Assembly: GCA_902373545.1 (NCBI GenBank)
Contig: CABKMZ010000014.1
Span: 1-38,852, forward strand
Source of the DNA: an uncultured Actinomyces sp.
GTDB taxonomy: Bacteria; Actinomycetota; Actinomycetes; Actinomycetales; Actinomycetaceae
DNA length: 38,852 nucleotides
Direction: 5' to 3'
The notes under the pieces were generated by a model. That model saw only the letters and a list, made by a program, of their open reading frames with translations. It made no database searches and had not been told where the DNA came from. Position numbers and translations under genes: made by a program. Shown piece by piece: positions 14,541-23,477 of the stretch (its first letter is position 1; the number at the start of each line of letters is the position of its first letter).

Positions 14541-15307
14541 CGCCGGTCCTTTCCGGTGAGTGCATCGGGTGTGCTGTTGCGTCGTTTCTCATCGTCGAGC
14601 AGATACAGGTCGCTGCTGGAGACCAGCCGCGCCGCGACCGCGTATTCGACCAGCCTGACGCGCCTGTGTGTCGCCAAGGACCCCGGCCTGCCCCGCATGC
14701 CGGGCACGCCCATCCGGTCGAGCTTGTCGGCGACGTTGTCGAGCTTTCGGTTGAAGCGGGTGATCGGCCACCCCAGCCGCGCAGCAGCCTCGGCATTGCG
14801 CGGGATATCGGTCGCGCCGGAACCTGCTTGCGTCAGCCAGGGTTCGCACAGCGCCAGGATCAGCAGGTACTGCGACGGCGTGAAACGTGCTTCCCCGACC
14901 GTGGCCTCGCCGGTGTCGGCGGTGGGGGCGGAGTAGCTGCGGAATGTCGTCCCGCGCACGGTGATGGAGAACTCGTAGGTCGTGGGCCCGGCCGCGAACA
15001 CGACGACGGCCGACTCGAAGACCAGGGGGATGCGTGCCCCGGGCCCGACCCGAGCCTGCATGGACCCCGAGGCGTCGGCGACGGTGACCGCGATCCGCGA
15101 CCCGATGTTGTCCAGCCACCACAGGCCGTCGTGGCAGCTGATCCGCACAAGCCTGCGGTGCAGGTAGGGGTTGTCGTCAATGCACAGGTCGGCCTCGCGG
15201 CCAATGAGGAACTCCTGATCGGCGCGAACCTCGTAGATTTCGCCGCAGTAGTCGATGACCGCGGCTACGTCCTCGGTGGACTCCGGTTGGATACTCTCCG
15301 CACTCAT
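14537..15307 (-). CDS. FHA domain protein with C-terminal winged-helix-like domain
   Basis: 256 residues from ATG 15307 (GGAG five bases upstream; overlaps the kinase stop as ATGA). The N-terminal half is a divergent FHA fold: EFLIGREADLCIDDNPYLHRRLVRI corresponds to the phosphothreonine-binding loops (GR, then LHRR in place of SRxH), and LWWLDNIGSRIAVTV to the last strands. After a Thr/Ser linker, residues about 165-256 read FTPSQYLLILALCEPWL and AEAAARLGWPITRFNRKLDNVADKLDR, which resembles the helix-turn-helix of FHA-linked transcription factors in Actinobacteria. It could therefore carry the phosphorylation state of the locus to DNA. The distal motor gene start overlaps its stop. DNA binding is inferred. 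Confidence 0.8.
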   Translation of the reverse strand: MSAESIQPESTEDVAAVIDYCGEIYEVRADQEFLIGREADLCIDDNPYLHRRLVRISCHDGLWWLDNIGSRIAVTVADASGSMQARVGPGARIPLVFESAVVVFAAGPTTYEFSITVRGTTFRSYSAPTADTGEATVGEARFTPSQYLLILALCEPWLTQAGSGATDIPRNAEAAARLGWPITRFNRKLDNVADKLDRMGVPGMRGRPGSLATHRRVRLVEYAVAARLVSSSDLYLLDDEKRRNSTPDALTGKDRR

Positions 15308-16842
15308 GGCGTCTCCACACATTCGATGGCCTCGTTCGAGGAGCGCCCGTCCGAGTTGCGCACGGCGACCGACAGGCAGGTGCGCCCCGGTACAACCGGA
15401 ACGGTGACCGTCGTCTCCTTCGTCTGGCGTACAGGGTGGTCCTCCTTGGGGTCCTCGACGTGGTAGAGGTACGTCGTCCCGGTGCCGACCGCGTCCCACG
15501 TGAAGGTGACCCCCTCAGGGGTGACCGTGCCCGCCAGACCGGTAATCGACGCGTTCGCGTTGGCCGAGGGCAGCCCGTCGAGTGGAGGCGCATCAGGCGA
15601 GGACTGGGCCGGAGCCACCGTGCTTCCTTCGCCGCGCAGCACCGTCCACACGCCGAAGGCGACGCCGCTCACGAGGAGAAGCACGAGCAGGAACCCAGCC
15701 ACGACCGAGCCGAAGCCCCTGGAGGGAGCCTCCTCGGCCTCGTCCGTCTCAGAGGCCCGAGGCGCGTCCTCACGCGTGGACCCCGCGTTCGCGGGACCGC
15801 TCTGCGGCGCGCTTGCCGGAGCCGGGGCCGGGTCCACCTTCGCCAGGACGGCGACCGTGCGGTCATCCTCCTCATCAGGGACGGACGAGGCCGGGGCCGG
15901 GGCGTGGGAAGAAAACACAGCGATGGGCGCCGCGCAGGTCTCGTCCCCCTCCTCATCCTCAAAGGTCCCGGTGGGCGCTTCCACCCCCATGGCCTCGAAG
16001 GGCGTGGGGGTCAGGCGCAGCGAAGACTGCACGTTTTGGAGCGCGAGGGCGAACTCCCGCGCCGACTGGTAGCGCCGCTTGGGGTCCTTGGACATCGCAA
16101 TCGCGAGGATGCGCTCGAGCTCCGCGGGCACGTCGGTGCGGCCAATAGCGGGCACCGGGGAGCGCAGCACGCGGTTGAGTACGGAGAGCTCGCGGTTGTC
16201 CCCTCCGGGAATCTCAAAGGGGGAGTGGCCTGTGAGGATACCGTGCACGGTGGCGGCCAGGGAATAGACGTCGATCGTGGGACCGAAGGGACCCGTGCCG
16301 TCCTGCTGCTCCGGCGGTGCCCACGCCACGGAGAAACCGCCCGGGGATTCCTCGCCCGTTCCCGTTTGCGCGGCGATGCCGAAGTCAGTGAGGACGGGGT
16401 GCCCAAACTGGGTGAACAGGATGTTCATGGGCTTGACATCGCGGTGGATGATCCCGCGCTGGTGGAGCGTCTCCACTGCGCCCGCGATGCGCACGCCGAC
16501 GTCGAGCGCCTGGGACACGGGGATGCGGTGTTCTTTGGAACGCTGGCCCAGGTGCGGGGGCGGGCAGTACTCCATGACCAGGTAGTGGCGGCCGTCGTCC
16601 GCAATTCCCCCCGTGTAGAAGGACACGATGGACGGGTGGTTGGCGACCTGAGCCATCAGGTTCACTTCGGCGTCAAAGGCCGCCGAGGCCCGGGCGTTGG
16701 AATCCGGACGCAGGACCTTGACCGCCACGTCGCGTTGGGGCATCTGCTGGCGGAACAGGTAGACGTCGGCGAAACCGCCCGTGCCGAGGTGGCGGACGAA
16801 CGTTGCGCCCGGAATTGCCGGGGGATCGAGTGGTTGTCGCAT
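15304..16842 (-). CDS. Membrane Ser/Thr protein kinase with external FnIII-like domain
   Basis: 512 residues from ATG 16842 (GGAGG upstream, TAATG overlap with the previous stop). The kinase domain (about 12-275) is complete: glycine loop LGTGGFADVYL, catalytic K42, alpha-C E59, HRD with D135, DFG with D153, and WAPPEQ for the APE motif. A Pro/Ala/Glu-rich juxtamembrane stretch follows, then one membrane helix (about 377-403). The external 90 residues (ASITGLAGTVTPEGVTFTWDAV ... RTCLSVAVRNSDGRSSNEAIECVETP) look like one fibronectin-III or Ig-type beta sandwich with a probable disulfide. Mycobacterial PknB has PASTA repeats instead. Likely substrates are the T7SS motor, the RDD-FHA and other FHA proteins of the operon; the PP2C encoded two genes upstream should reverse it. 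Confidence 0.93.
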   Translation of the reverse strand: MRQPLDPPAIPGATFVRHLGTGGFADVYLFRQQMPQRDVAVKVLRPDSNARASAAFDAEVNLMAQVANHPSIVSFYTGGIADDGRHYLVMEYCPPPHLGQRSKEHRIPVSQALDVGVRIAGAVETLHQRGIIHRDVKPMNILFTQFGHPVLTDFGIAAQTGTGEESPGGFSVAWAPPEQQDGTGPFGPTIDVYSLAATVHGILTGHSPFEIPGGDNRELSVLNRVLRSPVPAIGRTDVPAELERILAIAMSKDPKRRYQSAREFALALQNVQSSLRLTPTPFEAMGVEAPTGTFEDEEGDETCAAPIAVFSSHAPAPASSVPDEEDDRTVAVLAKVDPAPAPASAPQSGPANAGSTREDAPRASETDEAEEAPSRGFGSVVAGFLLVLLLVSGVAFGVWTVLRGEGSTVAPAQSSPDAPPLDGLPSANANASITGLAGTVTPEGVTFTWDAVGTGTTYLYHVEDPKEDHPVRQTKETTVTVPVVPGRTCLSVAVRNSDGRSSNEAIECVETP

Positions 16843-18935
16843 TACGCCTCCATTCGGAATGAGATGTTCTCGCCGAGCTCGACGACGTCCCCCGGCTTGA
16901 GGACCATGGCCACAGCCCCGTCCAGGCGGACGGGTGCCTGCCCGGGGCGCATCAGCAGAGTGCCGTTTTGGGAGCCGAGGTCGTGGAGCCGCACGTCCCA
17001 GTCGTCGATCCGCAGCTCGCAGTGACTGCGAGATATCTTCTTGCCGGGGCTCGGGACAATGGCCAGGCGCGCGGGGGCGCGACCAGCGGTCGGGGTTGAG
17101 CGGGGACGTCGCCCGATGATGATGTCCTGGTCGAGGGGCACCTCTTCCCCCGTGGACAGGATGATCCGGCCCAGGTCTGGGCGCGGGACGGTGACGGAGC
17201 TGCTGCTCAGCGGAGACGAACAGATTCGACACGACGAGGCGTGGGTCGGGTTCGGGTGCCCCTTCTCGCACAGGACCGCCAGGACCTGCGGACCGACCGC
17301 GGTCTGGGACGACTGTGCCGCGGGCATGTCCGGCGCGGTGTCGGTCCCGACCCGGCGGGCGTACTCGCGCAGCTCGCGGGCGCGCTCCGGGAGCATCGTC
17401 TGTCCGTCGTGATCGCCCTCGCTCTGCGTCGCCGCAAGCCGTTGATAGGCGGCGCTGGGCGCGGCTTCCTGCGCTCGCGGAGCGCCTGAGGAGAGTCCGG
17501 GGACAGAGTCGATGAAGAAGCTTCCCGGGGGCGGGTCGAATCGGGGCTCGGGTTCTGCTGCCGAGACCGGCGGACCCGAAACCGCCTGACCGGGGACGGG
17601 TGGGACTGGATCATCGATGGCGGGCTCCGGTGCCTCCCGGTGCTCTGTCTCAGGCGGGGAGGCGAACGACGGGGGCACGGGAACCGGGTCGTCGTCGATG
17701 ACATCGGAGTTTTGAATCTGCCTGACGGCCGCTTGCTCGACGGAATACTCCGGACGCTCGGCACCGTAGAGGTATTCGAAGCGGGAACGCACGCCATCCT
17801 CCGCTTCCACCTCGAGGGGTTCGTCCGCCGCATCGTCAGCTGTCGCTTCGAGGGGTGGCTTGTCGTCGTCGGGGTCTTCGGCCTCGTCCACGGGGTCGGG
17901 CTCGGGTGTCTCGTCCTCGCGCTCGTACCAGGGGATTTGCGTCTCTTCTCCCGAGGCCCCTGAACCCGATGGCTCGTCGTCGGCAGGAACGGGGGCGGGG
18001 GCAGTCGGCTGGGCGATCACAGGTTCTGCCGCTGCGTCCTCCGGCTCGGATTCCTCCTCCTCGTCGGACGGAGAGACAAACTGCGCGAAGAAGGCCGCAG
18101 CGGGGGAATCGTTGTCCTCGGCAGACAAGGAAGCGTCGTCGGCCTCACCCGCAGGCTCGTCAGACCCGGACGAGGCCCCCGCGAGCCAAGAGAGATCGGC
18201 GGAGGAACCCTCGCCGTCGGCAGGCGCGTCGCCCGAATCTACTGGGGCGGGATCAGGCGGCAACGGCTCCTCGGGGCTCGCTTGCGCGCCCGCAGAGGGA
18301 ACGGGTGCGCCGAGAGCCGGGGAGGCCTCGTCCGAAGCGACGACGGCGCTCGCGGAGGAAGCGGACCCGGAGGAAGTGGGCCCGGAGGAAGCGGACCCGG
18401 AGGAAACGGGCCCGGAGGAAGCGGGGGAGGCCTCGTCCCAGGCCACGGACTCGACGCGGGAATCGGCGGGCGCGCCGCACGCTACCTCGCCGACCGTGCC
18501 CGACGCGAGCGTGGCCACGGGCAGGACGGCGCTGATCACCTGCCACCGGGCGGCCTCGGGCATGGGACCGTCCACCGGCGTGGCGATCCGCCAGCCGGAA
18601 TGCGTGCGGAAGCGGTGCTCAGACCACGTGATGACGCTGCCCCCGCTCACGGACGTCGGCCCCTCCGACCCGTCGACGACGACCTCGAAAGCTCCGCGGA
18701 CAGCGATGTGTGCTTCGCCCGACTCGTCGATGAGTGCGACGAAACTCGGCAGCGCGGCCAGGTTGGCGGCGAAGGCGGAGGTCAGCTCCTGGAGGAGGAC
18801 AGCCAGGTCCGCGCCCTCCAGCATGAGCTCCCAGAATCGCTGGGCGAGCTGCTCGTTGCCGGGCTCCAGGACGACGATTCCGCGCTCGGTCACCGCTGCG
18901 GGATAGCCACCCGGTGTCCACGTGCGTTTACGCAT
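16842..18935 (-). CDS. Zinc-ribbon/FHA protein with long disordered middle
   Basis: 697 residues from ATG 18935 (GGAGGA six bases upstream; 8-nt overlap with the phosphatase stop). An N-terminal domain of about 150 residues (VTERGIVVLEPGNEQLAQRFWELMLEGADLA, then strands such as AHIAVRGAFEVVV) is unnamed to me. A disordered, strongly acidic and Ser/Pro-rich middle of about 400 residues includes a SSG[PS] repeat. Near 565-585 a ribbon with C-x2-GH and C-x2-C (LCEKGHPNPTHASSCRIC) is typical of the zinc ribbon that precedes FHA domains. The C-terminal FHA (about 595-697) is canonical: IIIGRRP, ISRSHCEL, HDLGSQNGT. Such proteins act as phosphothreonine-dependent scaffolds. The long acidic spacer could bridge membrane components. 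Confidence 0.85.
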   Translation of the reverse strand: MRKRTWTPGGYPAAVTERGIVVLEPGNEQLAQRFWELMLEGADLAVLLQELTSAFAANLAALPSFVALIDESGEAHIAVRGAFEVVVDGSEGPTSVSGGSVITWSEHRFRTHSGWRIATPVDGPMPEAARWQVISAVLPVATLASGTVGEVACGAPADSRVESVAWDEASPASSGPVSSGSASSGPTSSGSASSASAVVASDEASPALGAPVPSAGAQASPEEPLPPDPAPVDSGDAPADGEGSSADLSWLAGASSGSDEPAGEADDASLSAEDNDSPAAAFFAQFVSPSDEEEESEPEDAAAEPVIAQPTAPAPVPADDEPSGSGASGEETQIPWYEREDETPEPDPVDEAEDPDDDKPPLEATADDAADEPLEVEAEDGVRSRFEYLYGAERPEYSVEQAAVRQIQNSDVIDDDPVPVPPSFASPPETEHREAPEPAIDDPVPPVPGQAVSGPPVSAAEPEPRFDPPPGSFFIDSVPGLSSGAPRAQEAAPSAAYQRLAATQSEGDHDGQTMLPERARELREYARRVGTDTAPDMPAAQSSQTAVGPQVLAVLCEKGHPNPTHASSCRICSSPLSSSSVTVPRPDLGRIILSTGEEVPLDQDIIIGRRPRSTPTAGRAPARLAIVPSPGKKISRSHCELRIDDWDVRLHDLGSQNGTLLMRPGQAPVRLDGAVAMVLKPGDVVELGENISFRMEA
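18361..18420. repeat. Four tandem 15-bp units in the zinc-ribbon/FHA gene
   Basis: Four units of the form [ga][ct]gg[ga]cccggaggaa, alternating slightly in the first five bases. In frame they encode the five-residue repeat SSG-[PS]-x of the disordered region. Copy number changes would keep frame. Confidence 0.85.
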
Positions 18936-19836
18936 GCTGTTCCTCCACTCGCGTTGCATCCGCCAGTTGCTGCTTCTCCATCGGCTGCGAGTCCGCATCT
19001 CCGGCAGAGTTGACGGTCACGTCGTTATCGACGGTTTCGTCGCCGGTACTCGACTGACCCCACTCGGGCTCGGCCTCGAGGACATCCGCGATGACGACGG
19101 TGATGTTGTCCTTACCGCCAGCACCCAGCGCCTGTGCGATCAACTCGTCGGCTGCCTGCTCGCGGTCCTTGACGTGGCGCACGATCATCTCGATGAGCGC
19201 GTCCGTCACCTCTCCCGACAGCCCGTCGGAGCAGATCACCCACCGGTCGCCGCGATGCACCGGGACCATGAAGATATCGGCGGTGACATGACGGGTGGAT
19301 CCGGCTCCCAGCGCCCGGGTGATGATGTTTCGGTGGGGCAGGGCGCGGGCCTCGACGTCGGTCACGTAGCCCGCGTCAATGAGTTCTTGAACCTCGGAAT
19401 GATCGACAGAGATCTGCTCGAAACTCCCTTCGGAGAGCAGGTAGGTCCGCGAGTCTCCGATGTTGAACACGGCGGCGCAGGGCTTACCCCGGTACTCCTG
19501 GAATGCGATGCCCGTCAGGGTTGAACCCGGTGCCCGCGAGCCCGTTCCCAGATCCGCGACTGCCAACGCCGCGCGGGATACCGCGGTCGAGAGTAGGGCG
19601 GGGGTGGTGAACTCGCCCGGAGCCAACGAGTCACACATGGTGTCGACGACGACCCGAGAGGCGACGTCGCCCGCGTCGTTTCCTCCCATTCCGTCCGCCA
19701 CGAAGTAGGTGGGGAAGGAAGCCCCCCACGAGTCCTCGTTGTGCGTGCGGCGGCGTCCCACATCCGTGCGGGCAGCGTGCGCGACGACGACCCGAGAACC
19801 CCCGGGGCCGACCGCTTCGACACACTCGTTACCCAT
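18928..19836 (-). CDS. PP2C-type Ser/Thr protein phosphatase
   Basis: 302 residues from ATG 19836, within an 8-nt overlap with the RDD-FHA stop; the ribosome site is weak, consistent with translational coupling. Motifs of the PP2C/PPM family are all present: RRTHNEDSW (Asp for metal), VADGMGGNDAGDVAS, AVFNIGDSRTYLL, VDHSEVQELI, ITRALGAG, VICSDGLSGEVTD and the terminal GGKDNITVVIADV. It lacks a membrane helix. A C-terminal tail of about 45 acidic residues follows the catalytic core. It removes phosphate from Thr/Ser placed by the kinase at 15304-16842 and so sets the FHA-bound state of the secretion system. Confidence 0.95.
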   Translation of the reverse strand: MGNECVEAVGPGGSRVVVAHAARTDVGRRRTHNEDSWGASFPTYFVADGMGGNDAGDVASRVVVDTMCDSLAPGEFTTPALLSTAVSRAALAVADLGTGSRAPGSTLTGIAFQEYRGKPCAAVFNIGDSRTYLLSEGSFEQISVDHSEVQELIDAGYVTDVEARALPHRNIITRALGAGSTRHVTADIFMVPVHRGDRWVICSDGLSGEVTDALIEMIVRHVKDREQAADELIAQALGAGGKDNITVVIADVLEAEPEWGQSSTGDETVDNDVTVNSAGDADSQPMEKQQLADATRVEEQHA

Positions 19837-21055
19837 TGATGACCACGCTCCGCTGCCCGTACCGGACGGTGTCTCCGGGCGCCGCGACGACGGGGGAACC
19901 GGGCACGACAGGTGTCTCCTGGCCGTCGGCGCGCACGACGACCGTGCCGCCGGTGGAGTGCAGGTCCTCGACGAGAACCCCCTCACGCGTCGCCGTGAGC
20001 ACGACGTGAGTCTTCGATACCGTCCGATCCGGGTCATCGACGGGCACGAGGGAGGCAGTGGGGCGCGAGGCCGGGGCGACCGGGTTGCGCCCGAGCACGA
20101 TCGAGCCGCCGAATGGATAGTCCACGCCCGTGTCGAAGGTGACCCGAGCCGTGTCGTAGCGCACCCCGAGCTGCGTGCGGTCATCGTCGTCATCCTCGTG
20201 GTGGGAGGAGGTCGACGCGCTCCCCGAATACGAGGATGAGGGCGGGGTGAAGGACAAAGGAGGCTCGGACACCGCGGGGGCTGGCGTGCTGACACCTGTG
20301 CCGGAAGTCGACCAAGGCGTTGCCCCGATGTAGTCGGAGGAAGGCGTGGGTGCGCTCGCCGCGGGCGAAGAAACGGAGGGCGCTGCCGGGCTCGGATCGG
20401 GGATCGCACTTCCCCACGGCACGTGCACCGTCTCCGTTTCCTTTTCGGGCACTGTCGGGACAGGCGGCAGCGAAGCGGCGGCCGAGGACGTGGCGTTCCA
20501 CGGGTGGACGACCGGCTCGGGCTCCTCCTCGGGCTCGGGGGCGGGGGTCTTGTAGGTGTCGCGTCCCGCTTTCGTGTTGATCGGGACGATGCCCAGCGTG
20601 CGGTCGAACCACGTCCGGTTCATCTCGTCCATGCTGGCGAAGCAGATGATCATGGGTCCGAGTCCGAAGGTGAAGGAAGCGATGAGACCCTGCAAGACTA
20701 GCTTCCATAGCGATGCCCACCCCGCAGCAGCTCCCGTGTCGTAGCGAACCCAACGCACGCCTACGGCACGCATCATTGGAGTTGCGCCGGTTCGCACGAT
20801 GACAATCACAAGCATGATGAACCAGGCGAAGCACAAGAAAAGGATCGCAAGCACGAGGTGCTCGATGTCATCCGGTGACATTCGATTGATCATCGCACCC
20901 GCGATGATAGAGGAAATGAGCATCTGGGCAGCGGTATAGAAGATGGCGGTCAGGATACGCCACAAGAATCGGCGCCAGATGTTGACTGCGACCGTCCCCG
21001 CCAGGTGTGGGGGAACCTCGACGGAGGGCTTTCCCGGGACCGTCATTTCATACAT
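19829..21055 (-). CDS. RDD family membrane protein with C-terminal FHA domain
   Basis: 408 residues. Start ATG 21055 has AAAGG eight bases upstream and an 8-nt overlap (ATGTATGA) with the transglutaminase-like gene; a second in-frame ATG at 21046 is less well placed. Residues about 25-155 form an RDD domain: WRRFLWRILTAIF, several membrane helices, and the Arg/Asp pattern ending MDEMNRTWFDRTLG. A Pro/Ser-rich cytoplasmic linker of about 120 residues, HHEDDDDDRTQLG, and then an FHA domain (about 300-408: SIVLGRNPV, VSKTHVVL, EDLHSTGGTVV) follow. RDD-FHA proteins recur in actinobacterial kinase/phosphatase clusters. Here it would be the membrane receptor for a phosphorylated partner, possibly a stand-in for the absent EccB/EccD channel parts (inference). 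Confidence 0.88.
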   Translation of the reverse strand: MYEMTVPGKPSVEVPPHLAGTVAVNIWRRFLWRILTAIFYTAAQMLISSIIAGAMINRMSPDDIEHLVLAILFLCFAWFIMLVIVIVRTGATPMMRAVGVRWVRYDTGAAAGWASLWKLVLQGLIASFTFGLGPMIICFASMDEMNRTWFDRTLGIVPINTKAGRDTYKTPAPEPEEEPEPVVHPWNATSSAAASLPPVPTVPEKETETVHVPWGSAIPDPSPAAPSVSSPAASAPTPSSDYIGATPWSTSGTGVSTPAPAVSEPPLSFTPPSSSYSGSASTSSHHEDDDDDRTQLGVRYDTARVTFDTGVDYPFGGSIVLGRNPVAPASRPTASLVPVDDPDRTVSKTHVVLTATREGVLVEDLHSTGGTVVVRADGQETPVVPGSPVVAAPGDTVRYGQRSVVING

Positions 21056-23477
21056 TGTCCGTGCCTTTCAGGGGTGTGGTCTCGTCGGTGGCCGCGGGTG
21101 TTGTCTTCTTCGCGCGCCACTGGGCGAGCAGCTCGATGAGGGAATCGACGCGCACGCGCAGAGGAACCCGGCGCATCCGCAGGGAACGCGTCGACAGGAA
21201 CGCCCAGTAGCGCCGATACCAGGGTGTCTTCCCCGAAATCGCTGCCACGACCTCGTCCCTGATCTCCCAGGAACGCTCCGCGCCCCCACCCTGAGCGCCC
21301 GCGTCGGAGAACACGACGGCGTCGAGCGAACGGGCCATGGACACCAGCTCGGTGCACTGCTCGTCCCACCGGTGGAAACCGGTATCTGCGGGGATCTCGG
21401 CGCGGCGATCCTCCAGCCGCGCGTCGATGGCGCGCGCTTGCGTCAGGCGTGTCGCCCCCACGGGCACGCGCAGTCCGGTGTCCGTCGCGTAGTCGACGAC
21501 GTCCTCCCATGCGCCCGCGGCGCGTTCTTCATCGGACCCCTGGGTGCGCCTGCGGCGCCGACGCAGCGCCTTGAAGAGGAGCAGACCCCAGATCGGGGAG
21601 AGCGCCAGGACGCCGAGGGCCGTCCAGCCCAGGATCGCCAGGAGGATACCGATCCACGCGGGCCAGCCTTCCTCGTTGTCGTCCGAGTCGTCGAAGGTGT
21701 CCGGCGGAAGCTCCGCCGGGTCCTGCGGCGGGTCCGGCGGCTGGAGGACCTGAGGCTTCGGATCGGGCTTGGGCTTGGGCACCTCCGTTTGGGGCACCTG
21801 GTCACGCGGGGGAGTCGGGTCGAAGGCGACCCATCCAGCGCCCTCGAAGGGGACCTCGACCCATAGGTGCGTGTCCTTGCCCGTCATCGTCACCGGTCCC
21901 GAGGCCGGGGTCTCCGGGTGGAATCCCATGACGATCCGGGAGGGGATCTGTTGCGAGCGCAGCATGAGGAGCATCGCGACCGCGTACTGGTCGTCGTCGC
22001 CGATGAGCTGGTCGGCGTTCAGGAAGTCCTCGATGCGCGAGGTGCGGTGGCCCGGCAGGGAGAGCTGGTCGGAGCCGTCGGAGTAGAAGCCCTCGTCGTG
22101 GAGCGTGCGCTGAATGGCGCGGACCTGCGCGATGCCCGGTGCGGCGTCGCCGATCATTTCCGTGGCGGCGTCGGCGACTTCGGAGGGGACTCCCTCGTCG
22201 GCTGCTGACGTCGTGCGCGAGAACGCTCGGCCTTCAAGCTCCTCGTCGCTCCACTGACGCGTCACCACGCCGGTGACCCGGTAGGAGTCTCCCTGCGCGA
22301 GTCGCACGGTGGACAGCGCAGTCTCGAGGCGGTCGTGGAAGTAGAGCGCGTCAGCGAGCTGGTTAGCCCGATCAGAGGTGTACTCCAGGGAGCGCGCCCC
22401 GTCGACGGTGGGAACCCAGTTCCCCGAGTAGCCCTCGATGCGCACGGTCACGTTCGAGGCCTGGGCGTCGGCGGGCGCGGGAGTCTCGTAGAAGGAGGTT
22501 CCGACGTGGCGGAATCCAGACCCGTTGGCGTTCGTGGCGATCTGGATGACCGTCCCGTCGTAGTAGTCGAGGGTCGCGAGGCGGAGCCTGCCTCCCTCGG
22601 GCAGCCCGTCGACCGTCAGGAGCTCTGTGTCCTTGTCGGTCGTGTTCAGGAAGCGGAACTGCGTGGCCGGTGAGTGGTATTCCTGGAGGTTGAGCGGCGG
22701 CTCGACGTAGTCGCGCGCGACCGTGCGGTGCGAATCCGTGACGACGACGCGCGTGAGGGGGACGGCGACCGCGAGGGCCAGGGCGATCAGCGTGACCGCG
22801 CCGAGGCCTCGGCGCACGGCGGGGTTGGCCGCACGCTCGTGGAACTCGACGACCCCGCGCCCGCCCTCGCGGCGCGTGCGTCCGGCCACGTGCGCGGACC
22901 AGACGACGCCCACGATCACGGTGAACAGGCCGATCGGCAGGGCGAGGGGGGCTTGATGGGAGCTCCAGATAATGCCGAGGAGGCCCAGGATGCCGACGGG
23001 AGCAAGCGCCCACGCCGGTCGCTTGGTGCGCAGCACAATGGTGAGCGCGATGAAGGAGGTGACCAGGGCGCTCAGGAAGGGCATGATCGCGGGCCCGACG
23101 AAGATGCCGGCGGGCGGTTGAACGGTCAGCAGGTCCTTCCACGAGGTGATCGTGCCGACGACCAGCATCTGGATCGTTCGCTGCGTGGGCAGGACGTGGT
23201 AGGCGGTCGTTGTGGGCAGGGCGAGGGGGCCACCGGCTAGCAGGTAGGCGGCGGCCAAGGCCAGCGTCGATCCAATCGTCCTGACGCGAAGCGCGGCGGT
23301 GAGCGCGGCGACCAGGACGCCCACGACGAGGCCTCCCAGAGCTGCGACGTACCCGGTGGTTCCGCCAAAGACGGGGCCGTGGATAAGGGCCACTGCGGCG
23401 AGCAGCGAGACTACCGCGAGGACGTCGATGCCGCGCCGGAGCGCGGAGGCGGCAAGGGGAGAAGGGTTCGTCGTCAT
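21048..23477 (-). CDS. TgpA-type membrane protein with transglutaminase-like domain lacking the catalytic Cys
   Basis: 809 residues from ATG 23477 (ATGA overlap with the DUF58 stop). About eight N-terminal membrane helices (1-260), an extracytoplasmic region with the transglutaminase-like fold (about 440-560), one more helix (around 600-640) and a cytoplasmic DUF4129-like tail. In active members the core motif is G-x-C-[ED]-x-[FY]-A; here it reads GDDDQYA, so Asp495 stands where Cys belongs. The His and Asp positions (DTHLWVEV, AFDPTP) are kept. The protein is therefore unlikely to be an acyl transferase or protease and may be a binding or structural module. TgpA, DUF58 and MoxR genes commonly travel together. 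The C-terminal tail is near the FHA proteins, suggesting membrane assembly. Confidence 0.88.
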   Translation of the reverse strand: MTTNPSPLAASALRRGIDVLAVVSLLAAVALIHGPVFGGTTGYVAALGGLVVGVLVAALTAALRVRTIGSTLALAAAYLLAGGPLALPTTTAYHVLPTQRTIQMLVVGTITSWKDLLTVQPPAGIFVGPAIMPFLSALVTSFIALTIVLRTKRPAWALAPVGILGLLGIIWSSHQAPLALPIGLFTVIVGVVWSAHVAGRTRREGGRGVVEFHERAANPAVRRGLGAVTLIALALAVAVPLTRVVVTDSHRTVARDYVEPPLNLQEYHSPATQFRFLNTTDKDTELLTVDGLPEGGRLRLATLDYYDGTVIQIATNANGSGFRHVGTSFYETPAPADAQASNVTVRIEGYSGNWVPTVDGARSLEYTSDRANQLADALYFHDRLETALSTVRLAQGDSYRVTGVVTRQWSDEELEGRAFSRTTSAADEGVPSEVADAATEMIGDAAPGIAQVRAIQRTLHDEGFYSDGSDQLSLPGHRTSRIEDFLNADQLIGDDDQYAVAMLLMLRSQQIPSRIVMGFHPETPASGPVTMTGKDTHLWVEVPFEGAGWVAFDPTPPRDQVPQTEVPKPKPDPKPQVLQPPDPPQDPAELPPDTFDDSDDNEEGWPAWIGILLAILGWTALGVLALSPIWGLLLFKALRRRRRRTQGSDEERAAGAWEDVVDYATDTGLRVPVGATRLTQARAIDARLEDRRAEIPADTGFHRWDEQCTELVSMARSLDAVVFSDAGAQGGGAERSWEIRDEVVAAISGKTPWYRRYWAFLSTRSLRMRRVPLRVRVDSLIELLAQWRAKKTTPAATDETTPLKGTDNV

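Noticed and set aside
15436..17025. 529-codon plus-strand open frame opposite the kinase gene
   Set aside because: The opposite strand has a complete kinase with K, HRD and DFG motifs; this frame has none.
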